A stretch of DNA of 64,000 bases from Poindextera sp963706385 (GCA_963706385.1 OY970153.1:2356001-2420000); one strand, 5' to 3'. Shown: positions 50,097 through 60,920, counted from the stretch's first letter. Numbers and translations: made by a program. Notes: generated by a model from the sequence alone, not told the origin.

Positions 50097-51650
50097 TTGC
50101 GTGATCTGACGCCCGTGATCATCGGTGTGGGAGAAGCTTCGGAGCGAATCGAGGCGCCGAACTATGTCGCGCACTCACCCGTGGATTTGGCCGCCCAGGC
50201 GGCTCGCGCCGCGCTCGACATGGCCCTCGGGACCGCGACATTGGCGGCGCACATCGACGTCATCGCGGCGATCCGCCAGTTCGAGGTCTCCGGCCCGCGC
50301 GCCGTGGCCCCGTTCGGCCGGGCGGACAACTTTCCGCGGGCCGTGGGCAAGCGCATCGGCGCCGATCCCGTCCGCGCCATCTTGGAGCCGGTAGGGGGCC
50401 AAGGCCCGCAGCACCTGGTCAATGAGTTCGCCCAGGCCATCGCTCTGGGCAAGATTGGCATGGCCCTGATCTGCGGCTCGGAGGCCATATCCACGGTCCG
50501 TCACCTGACCGCGCGGGGCGAGACGCGGGACTGGTCGGAGAGCGTGGGCGGACAGCTGGAGGATCGGGGTTTCGGCGAGCGGATGTTGACGCGCGACCTG
50601 ACCGATCATGGGGTGCGCAGCGCGATCACCGCCTATGCGCTTTGCGAGAACGCGCGCTGCGCCCGGTTGGGCCTCGGCCGCGCCGACTACCGCCTGGAAA
50701 TGGGAAGGCTGTTCGCACCTTTCACCCGCGTGGCGGCGGGCAATCCGCACGCCATGTCGCGACAGGTCCACACGGCGGAAGACTTGGCGACGGTGACGGA
50801 GTTGAATCGTCTGACCTCCGATCCCTTTCCGCGGCGCCTGGTCGCCCGTGACCAAGCCAACCAGGGCGCGGCGGTGCTCATCACGTCGGTGGCCAAGGCG
50901 CGCGAGCTTGGCGTGCCGGAAGACCGCTACGTCTACCTGCACGGCGGAGCGGACATCGCGGAAAGAACCCTGATCGAACGACGCGATCTTTCTTCCAGCC
51001 CGGCTTCGGTGATGGCGGTCGAGCGCGCTTTGGCGGCGGCCGGCGTGTCAATCCGCGATGTCGCCGTGTTCGATTTCTATAGCTGCTTTCCGATCGCCGT
51101 GTTCAACGTCCGTGATGGCCTCGGGATCGCGGCGGACGATCCGCGGCCGCTCACCGTCACCGGCGGCCTGCCCTATTTCGGCGGAGCGGGAAACAACTAT
51201 TCCATGCACGCGATCGCCGGCGTGGTCCGCGCCCTCCGCGACGCGCCCGGCGCCTTCGGCCTGGTATGCGCCAACGGCGGCATCCTTTCGAAATACTCCG
51301 TTGGGATCTATTCGACCAAGCCGACGGCCTGGCGAGCCTTCGACAACAAGGCGCTGCAAGGCGAGGTTGACGCATGGCCGGCGCCCGCCCTGGCTGGAAC
51401 CGAGGCGGCGGACGGAATCATCGAAACCTACACCATCGACTACGCCGCCGCGGCGCCCAGGGGGATCGTGATCGGTCGCCGGGCCCGTGACGGCGCCCGG
51501 TTCGTGGCCAAGACCGACGAAGGCGATGCGATCGTGAAGGCGATGATCGACGAGGACCCGCTCGGGGCGCGAGTGAGTTACGCGCCGAATCCGGAAGGCC
51601 TCGCGGTCCTGAAGATGTTCGAGCCGGTCAGGGTGCGGGAGACCGCCTGA
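50097..51650 (+). CDS. thiolase-like acyltransferase, copy 1 of a tandem pair
   Basis: About 517 aa. TTG 50097 is chosen because GGGGGAG lies nine bases before it and because it lines up exactly with the GTG start of copy 2 (LRDLTPVIIGVGEASERIE versus MNELTPVIIGVGEASERID); an ATG six codons earlier overlaps the ribosome site. Thiolase fold: the usual nucleophile-Cys position reads EPVGGQGPQHLVNE without Cys. The C-terminal half keeps FDFYSCFPIAVF, GGLPYFGGAGNNYSMHAIA and CANGGILSKYSVG. These are known in a thiolase-like branch annotated acetyl-CoA acetyltransferase. The Cys of YSCFP might serve as nucleophile. The reaction is uncertain. Confidence 0.8.
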   Translation: MRDLTPVIIGVGEASERIEAPNYVAHSPVDLAAQAARAALDMALGTATLAAHIDVIAAIRQFEVSGPRAVAPFGRADNFPRAVGKRIGADPVRAILEPVGGQGPQHLVNEFAQAIALGKIGMALICGSEAISTVRHLTARGETRDWSESVGGQLEDRGFGERMLTRDLTDHGVRSAITAYALCENARCARLGLGRADYRLEMGRLFAPFTRVAAGNPHAMSRQVHTAEDLATVTELNRLTSDPFPRRLVARDQANQGAAVLITSVAKARELGVPEDRYVYLHGGADIAERTLIERRDLSSSPASVMAVERALAAAGVSIRDVAVFDFYSCFPIAVFNVRDGLGIAADDPRPLTVTGGLPYFGGAGNNYSMHAIAGVVRALRDAPGAFGLVCANGGILSKYSVGIYSTKPTAWRAFDNKALQGEVDAWPAPALAGTEAADGIIETYTIDYAAAAPRGIVIGRRARDGARFVAKTDEGDAIVKAMIDEDPLGARVSYAPNPEGLAVLKMFEPVRVRETA

Positions 51651-51799
51651 AACCGACTCGCCCGGCTGGCCGGATCGCCAATCGGATCGCCGACAATGAT
51701 CGCTGTGGTGACTCATAGGGCGCAAGGGCTCCCAGCGCCGATCTGGTCAAGGCGGCGGACAACGCTACAAGGTCACAGCCGTCAGGGAGGAATGCGGAC

Positions 51800-53341
51800 G
51801 TGAACGAGTTGACCCCGGTGATCATTGGCGTGGGCGAGGCGTCGGAGCGGATCGATTCGGCCGATTATCGGGCGCTGTCGCCGGCGGATCTGGCAGGCCT
51901 GGCCGCGCGGGCGGCGCTGGACGACGCTCTTTCGGCCGAGGTTCTCGCTCCGCATATCGACGTGATCGCCGCCATCCGGCAGTTCGAGATATCGGCCCCC
52001 AAGATCGTCCCCCCGTTCGGCGCCTCGAACAACTTTCCGCGCTCGGTCGCGCGGCGCATTGGCGCCGATCCGTCCCGAGCGATTTTGGAACCGGTCGGCG
52101 GGCAGGGTCCACAGCACCTGGTCAACGAGTTCGCCCAGGCGATCGGCTCCGGCCAGGCGCGGATGGTCCTGCTGGTCGGCTCTGAGGCGATTTCGACCGT
52201 CCGGCATCTGAGTTCCAAGGGCGAGCGCCGCGACTGGGCCGAGACGGTGGACGGCGAACTGGAGGATCGGGGGTTCGGTGAGCGATACCTGACCCGCGAC
52301 TTCGTCGAACATGGCGGAAGCACCCCGATCAGCCGCTACGCTCTGTGCGAGAACGCCCGTCGCGGACGGCTGGGCCTGGACCGCGCCGCCTATGCGCTGG
52401 AGATGGGCCGGCTGTTCGCGCCCTTCACCAAGGTCGCCGCCGGCAACCCGCACGCGATGTCGCGGGAGGTTTACACCGCCGAGCAACTGGCCACGGTTAC
52501 CGAGCGCAACCGGTTGACGTCGGACCCCTATCCGCGTCGGCTGGTGGCGCGGGACCAGACCAACCAGGGCGCGGCGGTGCTGCTGACCTCGGTGGGCCAG
52601 GCCCGGGTGCTCGGCGTGCCGGAGGACCGATTCATCTACCTGCACGGCGGCGCGGACTCGTTTGAGCGCATGATGCTCGAACGGCAGGACATGTCGAGGA
52701 GCCCGGCCTCGGTGATGGCCGCCCGTCGCGCGCTGGCGCTGGCGGGGCTGGACGTCGGCCAGGTCGATCTGTTCGACCTCTACAGCTGCTTTCCGATCGC
52801 GGTGTTCAACATTCGCGACGGCCTTGGCATAGCGGCGGATGATCCGCGACCGCTGACCGTGACCGGCGGCCTGCCGTTCTTCGGCGGTGCGGGGAACAAC
52901 TATTCGATGCATGCCATCGCCAGCATGACGCGGGCGCTGCGCGCGCGGCCGCAGGCGACCGGTTTCGTCGGCGCCAACGGCGGCGACCTGTCGAAATATT
53001 CCGTCGGCGTCTATTCGGCCCTGCCGGCCGAATGGAAGGGCTTCAGCAGCAAGGCCCTGCAGGCCGAAGTCGACGCCTGGCCCGCGCCGGCGCTGGCCGG
53101 GCCGGCCGCCGGCGAAGGGGTGATCGAGACCTACACCATCGATTACGCCGGCCCGGCGCCGAAAGGGATGGCGATCGGCAAGCTGGACGCCGGCGGCGCG
53201 CGCTTCATCGCGATGACCGCGCCGGACGACGCCGAGGTGGTCCAGACCATGATCGCGTGCGAGCCGCTCGGCGCCCGGGTCAGCCTGGCTCCCGACGATG
53301 CCGGCCACACCCTGATCAAGGCGCTGACGCCGGTCCGCTAA
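51800..53341 (+). CDS. thiolase-like acyltransferase, copy 2 of a tandem pair
   Basis: 513 aa, GTG 51800 behind GGGAGG. Collinear with copy 1 over its whole length and roughly 70 percent identical by eye. It has the same motifs: EPVGGQGPQHLVNE in place of the nucleophile loop, LVGSEAISTVRHL, LYSCFPIAVFNIRDG, GGLPFFGGAGNNYSMHAIA, NGGDLSKYSVG. Copy 1 has CGSEA where this copy has VGSEA. The pair arose by tandem duplication, with 150 bases between; both frames are intact and under visible constraint. Different substrate range or a heteromer are both possible. Confidence 0.8.
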   Translation: MNELTPVIIGVGEASERIDSADYRALSPADLAGLAARAALDDALSAEVLAPHIDVIAAIRQFEISAPKIVPPFGASNNFPRSVARRIGADPSRAILEPVGGQGPQHLVNEFAQAIGSGQARMVLLVGSEAISTVRHLSSKGERRDWAETVDGELEDRGFGERYLTRDFVEHGGSTPISRYALCENARRGRLGLDRAAYALEMGRLFAPFTKVAAGNPHAMSREVYTAEQLATVTERNRLTSDPYPRRLVARDQTNQGAAVLLTSVGQARVLGVPEDRFIYLHGGADSFERMMLERQDMSRSPASVMAARRALALAGLDVGQVDLFDLYSCFPIAVFNIRDGLGIAADDPRPLTVTGGLPFFGGAGNNYSMHAIASMTRALRARPQATGFVGANGGDLSKYSVGVYSALPAEWKGFSSKALQAEVDAWPAPALAGPAAGEGVIETYTIDYAGPAPKGMAIGKLDAGGARFIAMTAPDDAEVVQTMIACEPLGARVSLAPDDAGHTLIKALTPVR

Positions 53342-53349
53342 GGCGGGCG

Positions 53350-54258
53350 CTAGACCTCGAAGCGGAACGCCTCGCCGTCGCGCACGATGCGACCCGCGGT
53401 CGGGGTGGCGAAATGGGTGCCGATCACCAGGGTTGGGCCGTCGGCCAGGGCGGCGAAGGTCTCCTGGCGGGTGCGGATCGACTGGTCCTGGTCATAGTCG
53501 GGCGCGGAAGCCCATTCCGGATGGGCCATCTGGCAGGGGTGGTGGACGAAGTCGCCAGTGATCAGCGCCTCCGCGCCTTGCGAGGATATCTTGATGCTGA
53601 CGTGCCCGGGCGTGTGGCCCAGCGTCGGGGTCAGTCTGATCTCGTCGCAGACCACATGGTCGGTCTCCACCAGATCGACCAGGCCGGCGTCGAACACCGG
53701 CTGCACCGAATCGCGGAAGATCGCCGGCTCGCTGGCGAAGGTGTCGGGCTCGCCTCGCCAGTAGTCGAACTCGGTGCGTCCCATCAGGTAGCGGGCGTTG
53801 GGAAAGGTCGGCGCCCAGCGGCCATCCACCAGCATGGTGTTCCAGCCGACGTGGTCGACGTGCAGGTGGGTGCACAGCACCGTGTCGATGCTGTCCCGGG
53901 CGAAGCCGGCCGCCTCGAAGTCTTGCAGGAAGCTGGTTTGCATCTGGTTCCAGGCGGGCATGCTCGCTCGGGGCTTGTCGTTGCCGATGCAGGTGTCGAC
54001 CACGATCCGGCGGGTGGGCGTCTCGACCACCAGGGCGTGGATGCTCATCTTCAACCTGCCGGTTTCGTCGGCGAAATGCGGCTGCAACCAGGGGATCTGA
54101 ACGATCGCCTCGCGCGTGGCCTGGGGCAGGATGAACCGGCTGCCGCCGATGGCGTCCAGTTCGACGATGCGGGTGATGGTCACCGCCCCGACCCGCCATT
54201 TGAGCAGCGGCGCCTTGGCCGCGAGGGTCACGCTCCCGGTGGTCGTGGCCTGGTCCAT
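53350..54258 (-). CDS. MBL-fold metallo-hydrolase
   Basis: 302 aa from ATG 54258 (GGGAG eight bases upstream; ATG 54264 is too close). Metallo-beta-lactamase fold with the zinc motif THLHVDHVGW, the later ligands His in TLGHTPGHVSI, Asp in ITGDFVHHPCQ and the final His in VIGTHFATPT. The N-terminal WRVGAVTITRIVELDAIGG is typical of lactonase/quorum-quencher-like members. It converges on the thiolase-like copy 2, 8 bases between stops. Hydrolysis of a lactone or thioester in the same catabolic island would fit, but the substrate is not readable. Confidence 0.86.
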   Translation of the reverse strand: MDQATTTGSVTLAAKAPLLKWRVGAVTITRIVELDAIGGSRFILPQATREAIVQIPWLQPHFADETGRLKMSIHALVVETPTRRIVVDTCIGNDKPRASMPAWNQMQTSFLQDFEAAGFARDSIDTVLCTHLHVDHVGWNTMLVDGRWAPTFPNARYLMGRTEFDYWRGEPDTFASEPAIFRDSVQPVFDAGLVDLVETDHVVCDEIRLTPTLGHTPGHVSIKISSQGAEALITGDFVHHPCQMAHPEWASAPDYDQDQSIRTRQETFAALADGPTLVIGTHFATPTAGRIVRDGEAFRFEV

Positions 54259-54429
54259 GCGCATTTCTCCCTTTGATGCCCTGTTTGACGCCTCGACGGC
54301 CGAGGCGAGGCGTCATCTCGGCCGGCTCAGCCGGAAGTCTTGAAACTCGGCTCGAACAGTTGAACGATCCGGCCGTCCCTGTCGACCAGGATCGGACCCA
54401 GATCCTGGTGTTCCGCGAGCCGCCCGCCG

Positions 54430-55008
54430 ATGAGTCTGCTGCTTCGCTCGATCCGCGCCGCCGACAGCGCCCGGCTGCTGGCTTGGCGCAACGCCCCGCA
54501 TGTGGCGGCCTACATGTATTCCGACCACCTAATCGGCCAGGACGAGCACGACCGCTGGTTCGCCCGGGCGCTGGCGGCGTCCGACCGCCGCTACTGGATC
54601 ATCGAGCGGGACGGCGAGGGGGTGGGCCTGGCCAACTTGACCCGGATCGACCTGGTCAACCGCAAGTGCGACTGGGCCTATTATCTGGGCGAGACCTCGA
54701 CCCGCGGCCAGGGGATCGGCGCCGGGGTCGAATACATCGTCCTGCAGCACGTGTTTGGGCCGTTGGGGCTGAACAAGCTCTGCTGCGAGGTGTTCCTCGA
54801 CAACGAGGCGGTCTGGAAGCTGCATGAATCGTTCGGCTTCACCCGCGAGGCGCTCTATCGCGAGCACATTTTCAGGGATGGCGGCTTCAAGGACGTGGTG
54901 GGTCTGGGGATTCTCGCCCGCGACTGGGTGGCCGTTCGCCCCGCCTGCGAGGCGCGGCTGCGGGAGAAGGGCCGCGATCCGGCGAGCCTGCGGATCGTCG
55001 AGGGCTAG
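54430..55008 (+). CDS. PseH-like GNAT N-acetyltransferase
   Basis: 192 aa. It strongly resembles PseH, which acetylates UDP-4-amino-4,6-dideoxy-beta-L-AltNAc in pseudaminic acid synthesis for flagellin glycosylation. Shared features: WRNAPHVAAYMYSDHLI, YWIIERDGEGVGLANLTRID, the acetyl-CoA loop GQGIGAGVEYIVL, NKLCCEVFLDNEAVWKLHES and the C-terminal DVVGLGILARDW. None of the other pse genes is nearby, so the gene is orphaned here. Caulobacter flagellins carry pseudaminic acid, so the rest of the pathway is probably elsewhere. The gene sits between unrelated catabolic genes. Confidence 0.8.
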   Translation: MSLLLRSIRAADSARLLAWRNAPHVAAYMYSDHLIGQDEHDRWFARALAASDRRYWIIERDGEGVGLANLTRIDLVNRKCDWAYYLGETSTRGQGIGAGVEYIVLQHVFGPLGLNKLCCEVFLDNEAVWKLHESFGFTREALYREHIFRDGGFKDVVGLGILARDWVAVRPACEARLREKGRDPASLRIVEG

Positions 55009-55114
55009 GCCCCGGCCTGTTCGATCCCACGCGCGGTCGCGCCTCGCGCAAGGCGGTGGATTCGCGGACGATCCGATGCTCTTTTACACGCCGGATTGGT
55101 CCGAGGTGAGCGAG

Positions 55115-56329
55115 ATGGCGGATTTCGGCGGCGAGGCGGAGTTGGAGGCGTTCCGCGCCGAGGTGCGTGCGTGGCTGGCGAAGAGCTTTCCCGCCGCGTT
55201 GCGCGGCAAGGGCGCGGCGTTGCTGGCCGAGTCCGAAGGCGGCAAGGCGGAGGGCGATCTGGCGGTCTGGCGCCAGCGCATGGCCGACAAGGGTTGGGGC
55301 GCCCCGACCTGGCCGACCGAATATGGCGGCGGCGGACTGTCGCCCCAGGCCGCGCGGGTGCTGCAGCAGGAGATGGAGCGGATCGGCGCGTTCAACCCGC
55401 TGGCCTTCGGCATGGGCATATCCATGATTGGCCCGACCATCCTCGACTACGGAACCGCCGAGCAGAAGCGTCGGCATATTCCGCCGATCGTCCGCGGCGA
55501 GGTGCGCTGGTGCGTGGGCTATTCGGAGCCCGGCGCGGGCTCGGACCTGGCCTCGCTGCAGACCAAGTGCGTCGACGCCGGCGACCATTGGCTGATCAAC
55601 GGCCAGAAGGTCTGGACCTCGGGCGCGCAATGGTCCGACTGGTGTGGCTGCCTGGTGCGCACCGATCCGGCCGCCAAGAAGCACGAGGGCATCAGCTTCA
55701 TCCTGCTGAACATGCGCCAGCCAGGAGTGGAGACGCGGCTGATCAAGCTGATCAGCGGCGATTCGCCGTTCTGCGAGACCTTCTTCACCGACGCGCGGGC
55801 GGACAAGGGCGCGCTTCTGGGCGATCTGAATCATGGCTGGACGGTGGGCAAGCGGCTTTTGCAGCACGAACGGGCCAGCCAGACGGGCGTCGGCGGCGCG
55901 GGGGTCAAGCTCAGGCCCCTCGACGAGATCGCCAAGCGCTATGTCGGACTCGACGATGATGGACGGTTGATGGACGCGGACCTGCGAGCGCGGCTGACAG
56001 ACCATCTGATGCACGTCAGGGCCCATGGGCTGACCATCGCCAGGGCCGCGGCCGAAGCGAAAGGGAACGCAGGCCCGAGCAACGCCGCCTCGACCTTGAA
56101 GAATTCCGCATCGGTGATCGGCCAGACCCGGGCCGAGCTCAGCTTGGAGATCATGGGCCACGGCGGCCTCGGCTGGGAGGGCGAGGGCTTCACCGCCGAG
56201 GAGATCAACACCGTGCGCGGCTGGCTCGGAGGCAAGGCGATGTCGATCTACGGCGGCTCGTTCGAGATCCAGAACAACATCATCTCCAAGCGGATCCTCG
56301 GCTTGCCCGATACGACGCAGTCGAGCTGA
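55115..56329 (+). CDS. acyl-CoA dehydrogenase
   Basis: 404 aa from ATG 55115 (GAGG eight bases upstream); ATG 55076 is the alternative. N-terminal helices begin ELEAFRAEVRAWLAKSFP. FAD/substrate loop CVGYSEPGAGSDLASLQT, then KVWTSGAQWSDWC, the beta domain, and the C-terminal helical part with SIYGGSFEIQNNIISKRIL. Related to FadE-type enzymes for branched or steroid side chains by its overall look, which is a weak hint. It follows the PseH-like gene by about 100 bases on the same strand and has a perfect 7-bp hairpin right after its stop. Confidence 0.87.
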   Translation: MADFGGEAELEAFRAEVRAWLAKSFPAALRGKGAALLAESEGGKAEGDLAVWRQRMADKGWGAPTWPTEYGGGGLSPQAARVLQQEMERIGAFNPLAFGMGISMIGPTILDYGTAEQKRRHIPPIVRGEVRWCVGYSEPGAGSDLASLQTKCVDAGDHWLINGQKVWTSGAQWSDWCGCLVRTDPAAKKHEGISFILLNMRQPGVETRLIKLISGDSPFCETFFTDARADKGALLGDLNHGWTVGKRLLQHERASQTGVGGAGVKLRPLDEIAKRYVGLDDDGRLMDADLRARLTDHLMHVRAHGLTIARAAAEAKGNAGPSNAASTLKNSASVIGQTRAELSLEIMGHGGLGWEGEGFTAEEINTVRGWLGGKAMSIYGGSFEIQNNIISKRILGLPDTTQSS

Positions 56330-56346
56330 GGCCTGCGTTGCAGGCC
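56330..56346 (+). terminator. hairpin after the acyl-CoA dehydrogenase gene
   Basis: GGCCTGC-gtt-GCAGGCC begins at the base after the stop codon. Perfect 7-bp stem but no T run follows, so termination would be weak or rho-assisted; it may instead protect the 3' end. Confidence 0.35.
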
Positions 56347-56531
56347 GGACTGGACAAGGCTAGGCTGGCCCAGGCCTGAACGGCGAGGCTTGCGCGCGAG
56401 GCTCTCTCTTGGCTGGTTGAACAGCATCAAAGAACCCTCGCTCGAACCGCGAGGCGGCGCATAGCGCGCGCCTCGGCGGCGACGGAGCCTTTGTTGATCC
56501 TCCGACACCATCAGCCATCGAGACCGCGGCC

Positions 56532-57692
56532 ATGGCCTTCTTCCGCAACGATTCTGTCAATTGGCTCAATCTGCATTACGGCGTCCACGCGCTGGCCCTG
56601 AGCGGCGGCGGCGCCTTCTTCGCGGCCTTCCTCCTGCGCGCGGGCGTGCCGGCGCCCGCGGTCCTCGCCGTGCTGGCGCTGATTCTCGCGGGCCGGTTCG
56701 CGATCCGCCCCCTGATCCTGGCGCCCGCCGCGCGTTTTGGACTGAAGCCGCTGGTGATCGCCGGAACGCTGCTGAGCGCCCTGCAATACCCGCTGCTCGC
56801 GCGGGTGCATGGCCTTGGCTGGCCGCTGCTCCTGCTGTGCGCGACCTCCGCGGTCGGCGATACGGTCTACTGGACCTCCTACCACGCCTATTTCGCCTCG
56901 CTCGGCGACGCCGATCATCGCGGCCATCAACTGGGCGCGCGCGAGGCGATCGCGGCTGTCGTGGGCATAATCGGCCCGCTGGCGACCGGCTGGGCGCTGG
57001 TCGCGCTCGGCCCCGCTGCGGCGTTCGGCGCCACGTCCGTCGTCCTGGCGCTAGCGGCGCTCCCGCTGTTTGGAATCCGCAACGTCTCGGTGCCCCACGA
57101 GGCGCCGGGCGCGTTCGGCGCGGCCCTGCCCGGCGTCCTGATGTTCGCCGCCGACGGATCGATCTGCGCGGGCTTCGTCTATGCCTGGCAGATCGCGCTG
57201 TTTCAGTCGCTGGGTCAGAGCTTCACCGCCTATGGCGGGGCGATGGCGCTCGCCGCCCTGTTCGGCGCCGCCAGCGGTCTCATGCTTGGCCGGCTGATCG
57301 ACGCCGGGCATGGCTCGCGGGCGGTGTGGCTCGCGGTCGGCTCGGTGGGCGTGGTGACCGGCCTTCGCGCGGTCAGCTATGGCGATCCGGCGCTGGCGGT
57401 CGCGGCCAACGCCGCCGGCGCTCTAGTCCCAGCCCTCTACATCCCGACGATGATGACGGCGGTCTACAACCAGGCCAAGGGATCGCCCTGCGCTTTGCGC
57501 TTCCACATCGCCACCGAGGGCGGTTGGGACGCCGGCGCGGCGAGCGGATGCCTGGCGGCGGCGGGCCTTTTGTGGGCCGGGGCGCCGATCTCACTGGCCA
57601 TAGCGCTGGCGCTCTTCGGTGCGGGCGCGGTGTTCGTCCTGTTGCATCGCTACTACGGCGGGGTCGTCGCGCCCGCGCCGGCCATGGACTGA
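56532..57692 (+). CDS. MFS transporter
   Basis: 386 aa with about 11-12 hydrophobic helices and almost no cytoplasmic tails. Begins MAFFRNDSVNWLNLHYGVHA (ATG 56532). GHQLGAREAIAAVVGIIGPLA resembles the helix 4-5 region of sugar-phosphate or drug MFS members, and the N-terminal NLHYGVHALALSGGGAFFAA resembles YfnA/YttB-type uncharacterised MFS proteins. It stands alone, about 200 bases after the preceding gene, and converges on dapD with 9 bases between. Substrate unknown. Confidence 0.75.
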   Translation: MAFFRNDSVNWLNLHYGVHALALSGGGAFFAAFLLRAGVPAPAVLAVLALILAGRFAIRPLILAPAARFGLKPLVIAGTLLSALQYPLLARVHGLGWPLLLLCATSAVGDTVYWTSYHAYFASLGDADHRGHQLGAREAIAAVVGIIGPLATGWALVALGPAAAFGATSVVLALAALPLFGIRNVSVPHEAPGAFGAALPGVLMFAADGSICAGFVYAWQIALFQSLGQSFTAYGGAMALAALFGAASGLMLGRLIDAGHGSRAVWLAVGSVGVVTGLRAVSYGDPALAVAANAAGALVPALYIPTMMTAVYNQAKGSPCALRFHIATEGGWDAGAASGCLAAAGLLWAGAPISLAIALALFGAGAVFVLLHRYYGGVVAPAPAMD

Positions 57693-57701
57693 CCGGCGAC
57701 C

Positions 57702-58562
<861 letters not shown>

Positions 58563-58565
58563 GGT

Positions 58566-59251
58566 CTAGCTCTCCCTGATCCGCGCGGCGGCCAGGAAGG
58601 GCGCCAGGTGGCGGGTGCGAAAGTGGACGAAGTCGGCGCTCGATGCCTCGGCGTGGGGGCCGACCAGCACGGTGGTCATGCCGATCGCCGCGGCGGGGGC
58701 GAGGTTCTTTTCGCTGTCCTCGAAGAAGGCGGTGACGGTGGGATCGACGTCGTGGGCGCGGGTCATCCGATCGAAGGTCTCGGGCGCCGGCTTGGGCACA
58801 TAGTCCGCGGCGGCGATGTGGAACACCGCCTCGAACTGGCCGGTCAGCTCCAGCCTGTCCAGCACCCGTTCGGCGTGGCGCGCATCGCCGTTGGTGAACA
58901 CCAGCCGCCGGCCGGGCAGGCGCCGCGAGGGCGGCCTTGAGCGGCGGATCGGGGGTCAGGGCGTCGAGCGAGACGTCGTGCACCTCGTTCAGGAACACCT
59001 CGGGATCGACGCCGTGCCGGGCCATCAGCCCGGCCAGGGTGGTGCCGTGCTCGTGCAGATAACGCTTCTGCAAGGCCAGCGCCTCGGCCGGCGCGGAGTC
59101 CGGTCTCGCGCGCCACGAAGGCCGTCATCCGCTGTTCGATCAGCCCCATGAACGCGGTTTCCGGCGGGTAGAGGGTGTTGTCCAGGTCGAACAGCCAGAC
59201 CTCCACATGTCGCAAGTCTGCCCGCGGATCGGGCGCCGAGACGCCGCTCAT
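58566..59251 (-). pseudogene. HAD-family pyrimidine 5'-nucleotidase-like gene with two apparent single-base insertions
   Basis: The protein would be about 228 aa. Three frames in order give its pieces. The first reads MSGVSAPDPRADLRHVEVWL with the HAD nucleophile motif FDLDNTLYPP, up to MTAFVARET. The second reads PAEALALQKRYLHEHGTTLA through TPDPPLKAALAA. The third reads LPGRRLVFTNGDARHAERVL through FFEDSEKNLAPAAAIGMTTV to the stop. Breaks lie near 59098-59103 and 58919-58923, each cured by removing one base from a short GC run. The HAD motifs are otherwise complete, so sequencing error is likelier than decay. Its ATG overlaps the argB stop (ATGA) and dapD follows by 3 bases. Confidence 0.82.
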
Positions 59252-60174
59252 GCCCGCACCAGGGTTCCCGCGCCGTGTTCGGTGAACAGTTCGGTCAGCA
59301 TGGCGTGCGGCCGGCGCCCGTCCAGGATGACCACCGCCTCGACCCCGGCCTGGACCGCGGCGATCGCGGTCTCCAACTTGGGGATCATGCCGCCGGTCGC
59401 CACGCCCCCGGCGATCGCGCGGCGCGCTTCCGAGACCGTCAGCTGGCGGATCAATTCGCCCTTCTTGTCGAGCACGCCCGCCACGTCGGTCAGCAGCAGC
59501 AGGCGCTTGGCCCTCAGCGCCCCGGCCACCGCCCCGGCGACGGTGTCGGCGTTGATGTTGTAGGTCGCGCCCTCCTCGGACACCCCGATCGGGGCGATCA
59601 CCGGGATATAGTCCTGGTCGGCGTAGATCAGGGCCTCGACGATCTTTGGATCGACGGTCTTGGGCTCGCCGACGAAGCCCAGATCGACGATGTGCTCGAT
59701 GTTGGAGTCCGGATCGCGGCGGGTCTTCTTGGTTTTCTCCACGGTGATCAGCCGCGCGTCCTTGCCCGAGAGGCCCACGCCGCGCACGTCGGCCTCGGCC
59801 CCGGCGCGGTTGATCAGGTGGACGATTTCCTTGTTGATCGCGCCGGAGAGCACCATTTCGGCGACCTCCATGGTGGCTTGGTCGGTCACCCGAAGCCCGT
59901 CGACGAAGGTCGACTTGACGCCGGCCCGGTCCAGCATGCGGCTGATCTGCGGGCCACCGCCGTGCACGATCACCGGATGGACGCCCAACAGCTTGATCAG
60001 CACGGCGTCGGCGGCGAACAGGCGAGCCATCTCCTCCTCGCCCATGGCGTGGCCGCCGTATTTGATCACCACCGTCTCGCGGTCGTAGATCTGGATGTAA
60101 GGCAGCGCCTCGGCCAGGGTCTTGGCGGTGGCCCAACCCGGTTCGTCGGGGTTGTATTGGGAGGTGTCGGTCAT
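59248..60174 (-). CDS. argB: acetylglutamate kinase
   Basis: 308 aa. Second step of arginine synthesis, phosphorylating N-acetylglutamate. Amino-acid-kinase fold with VVIKYGGHAMGE, VIVHGGGPQISRMLDR, the substrate loop DGLRVTDQATMEVAEMVLSG, and LLLLTDVAGVLDKKG, NINADTVAGAVAGAL near the nucleotide site. The N-terminal extension TLAEALPYIQIYDRETV is the form found in arginine-feedback-sensitive enzymes. It lies in the conserved engB-argB-HAD-dapD order and overlaps the HAD start. Confidence 0.95.
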   Translation of the reverse strand: MTDTSQYNPDEPGWATAKTLAEALPYIQIYDRETVVIKYGGHAMGEEEMARLFAADAVLIKLLGVHPVIVHGGGPQISRMLDRAGVKSTFVDGLRVTDQATMEVAEMVLSGAINKEIVHLINRAGAEADVRGVGLSGKDARLITVEKTKKTRRDPDSNIEHIVDLGFVGEPKTVDPKIVEALIYADQDYIPVIAPIGVSEEGATYNINADTVAGAVAGALRAKRLLLLTDVAGVLDKKGELIRQLTVSEARRAIAGGVATGGMIPKLETAIAAVQAGVEAVVILDGRRPHAMLTELFTEHGAGTLVRA

Positions 60175-60257
60175 CGCGTGTCCGCCGGGGCTGGTGAGCG
60201 GCTCCCGATAGAGCAGGCGGCGGCGGTTGTCACCGTTTCACACATGCGAGCGCCTGC

Positions 60258-60916
<659 letters not shown>

Positions 60917-60920
<4 letters not shown>

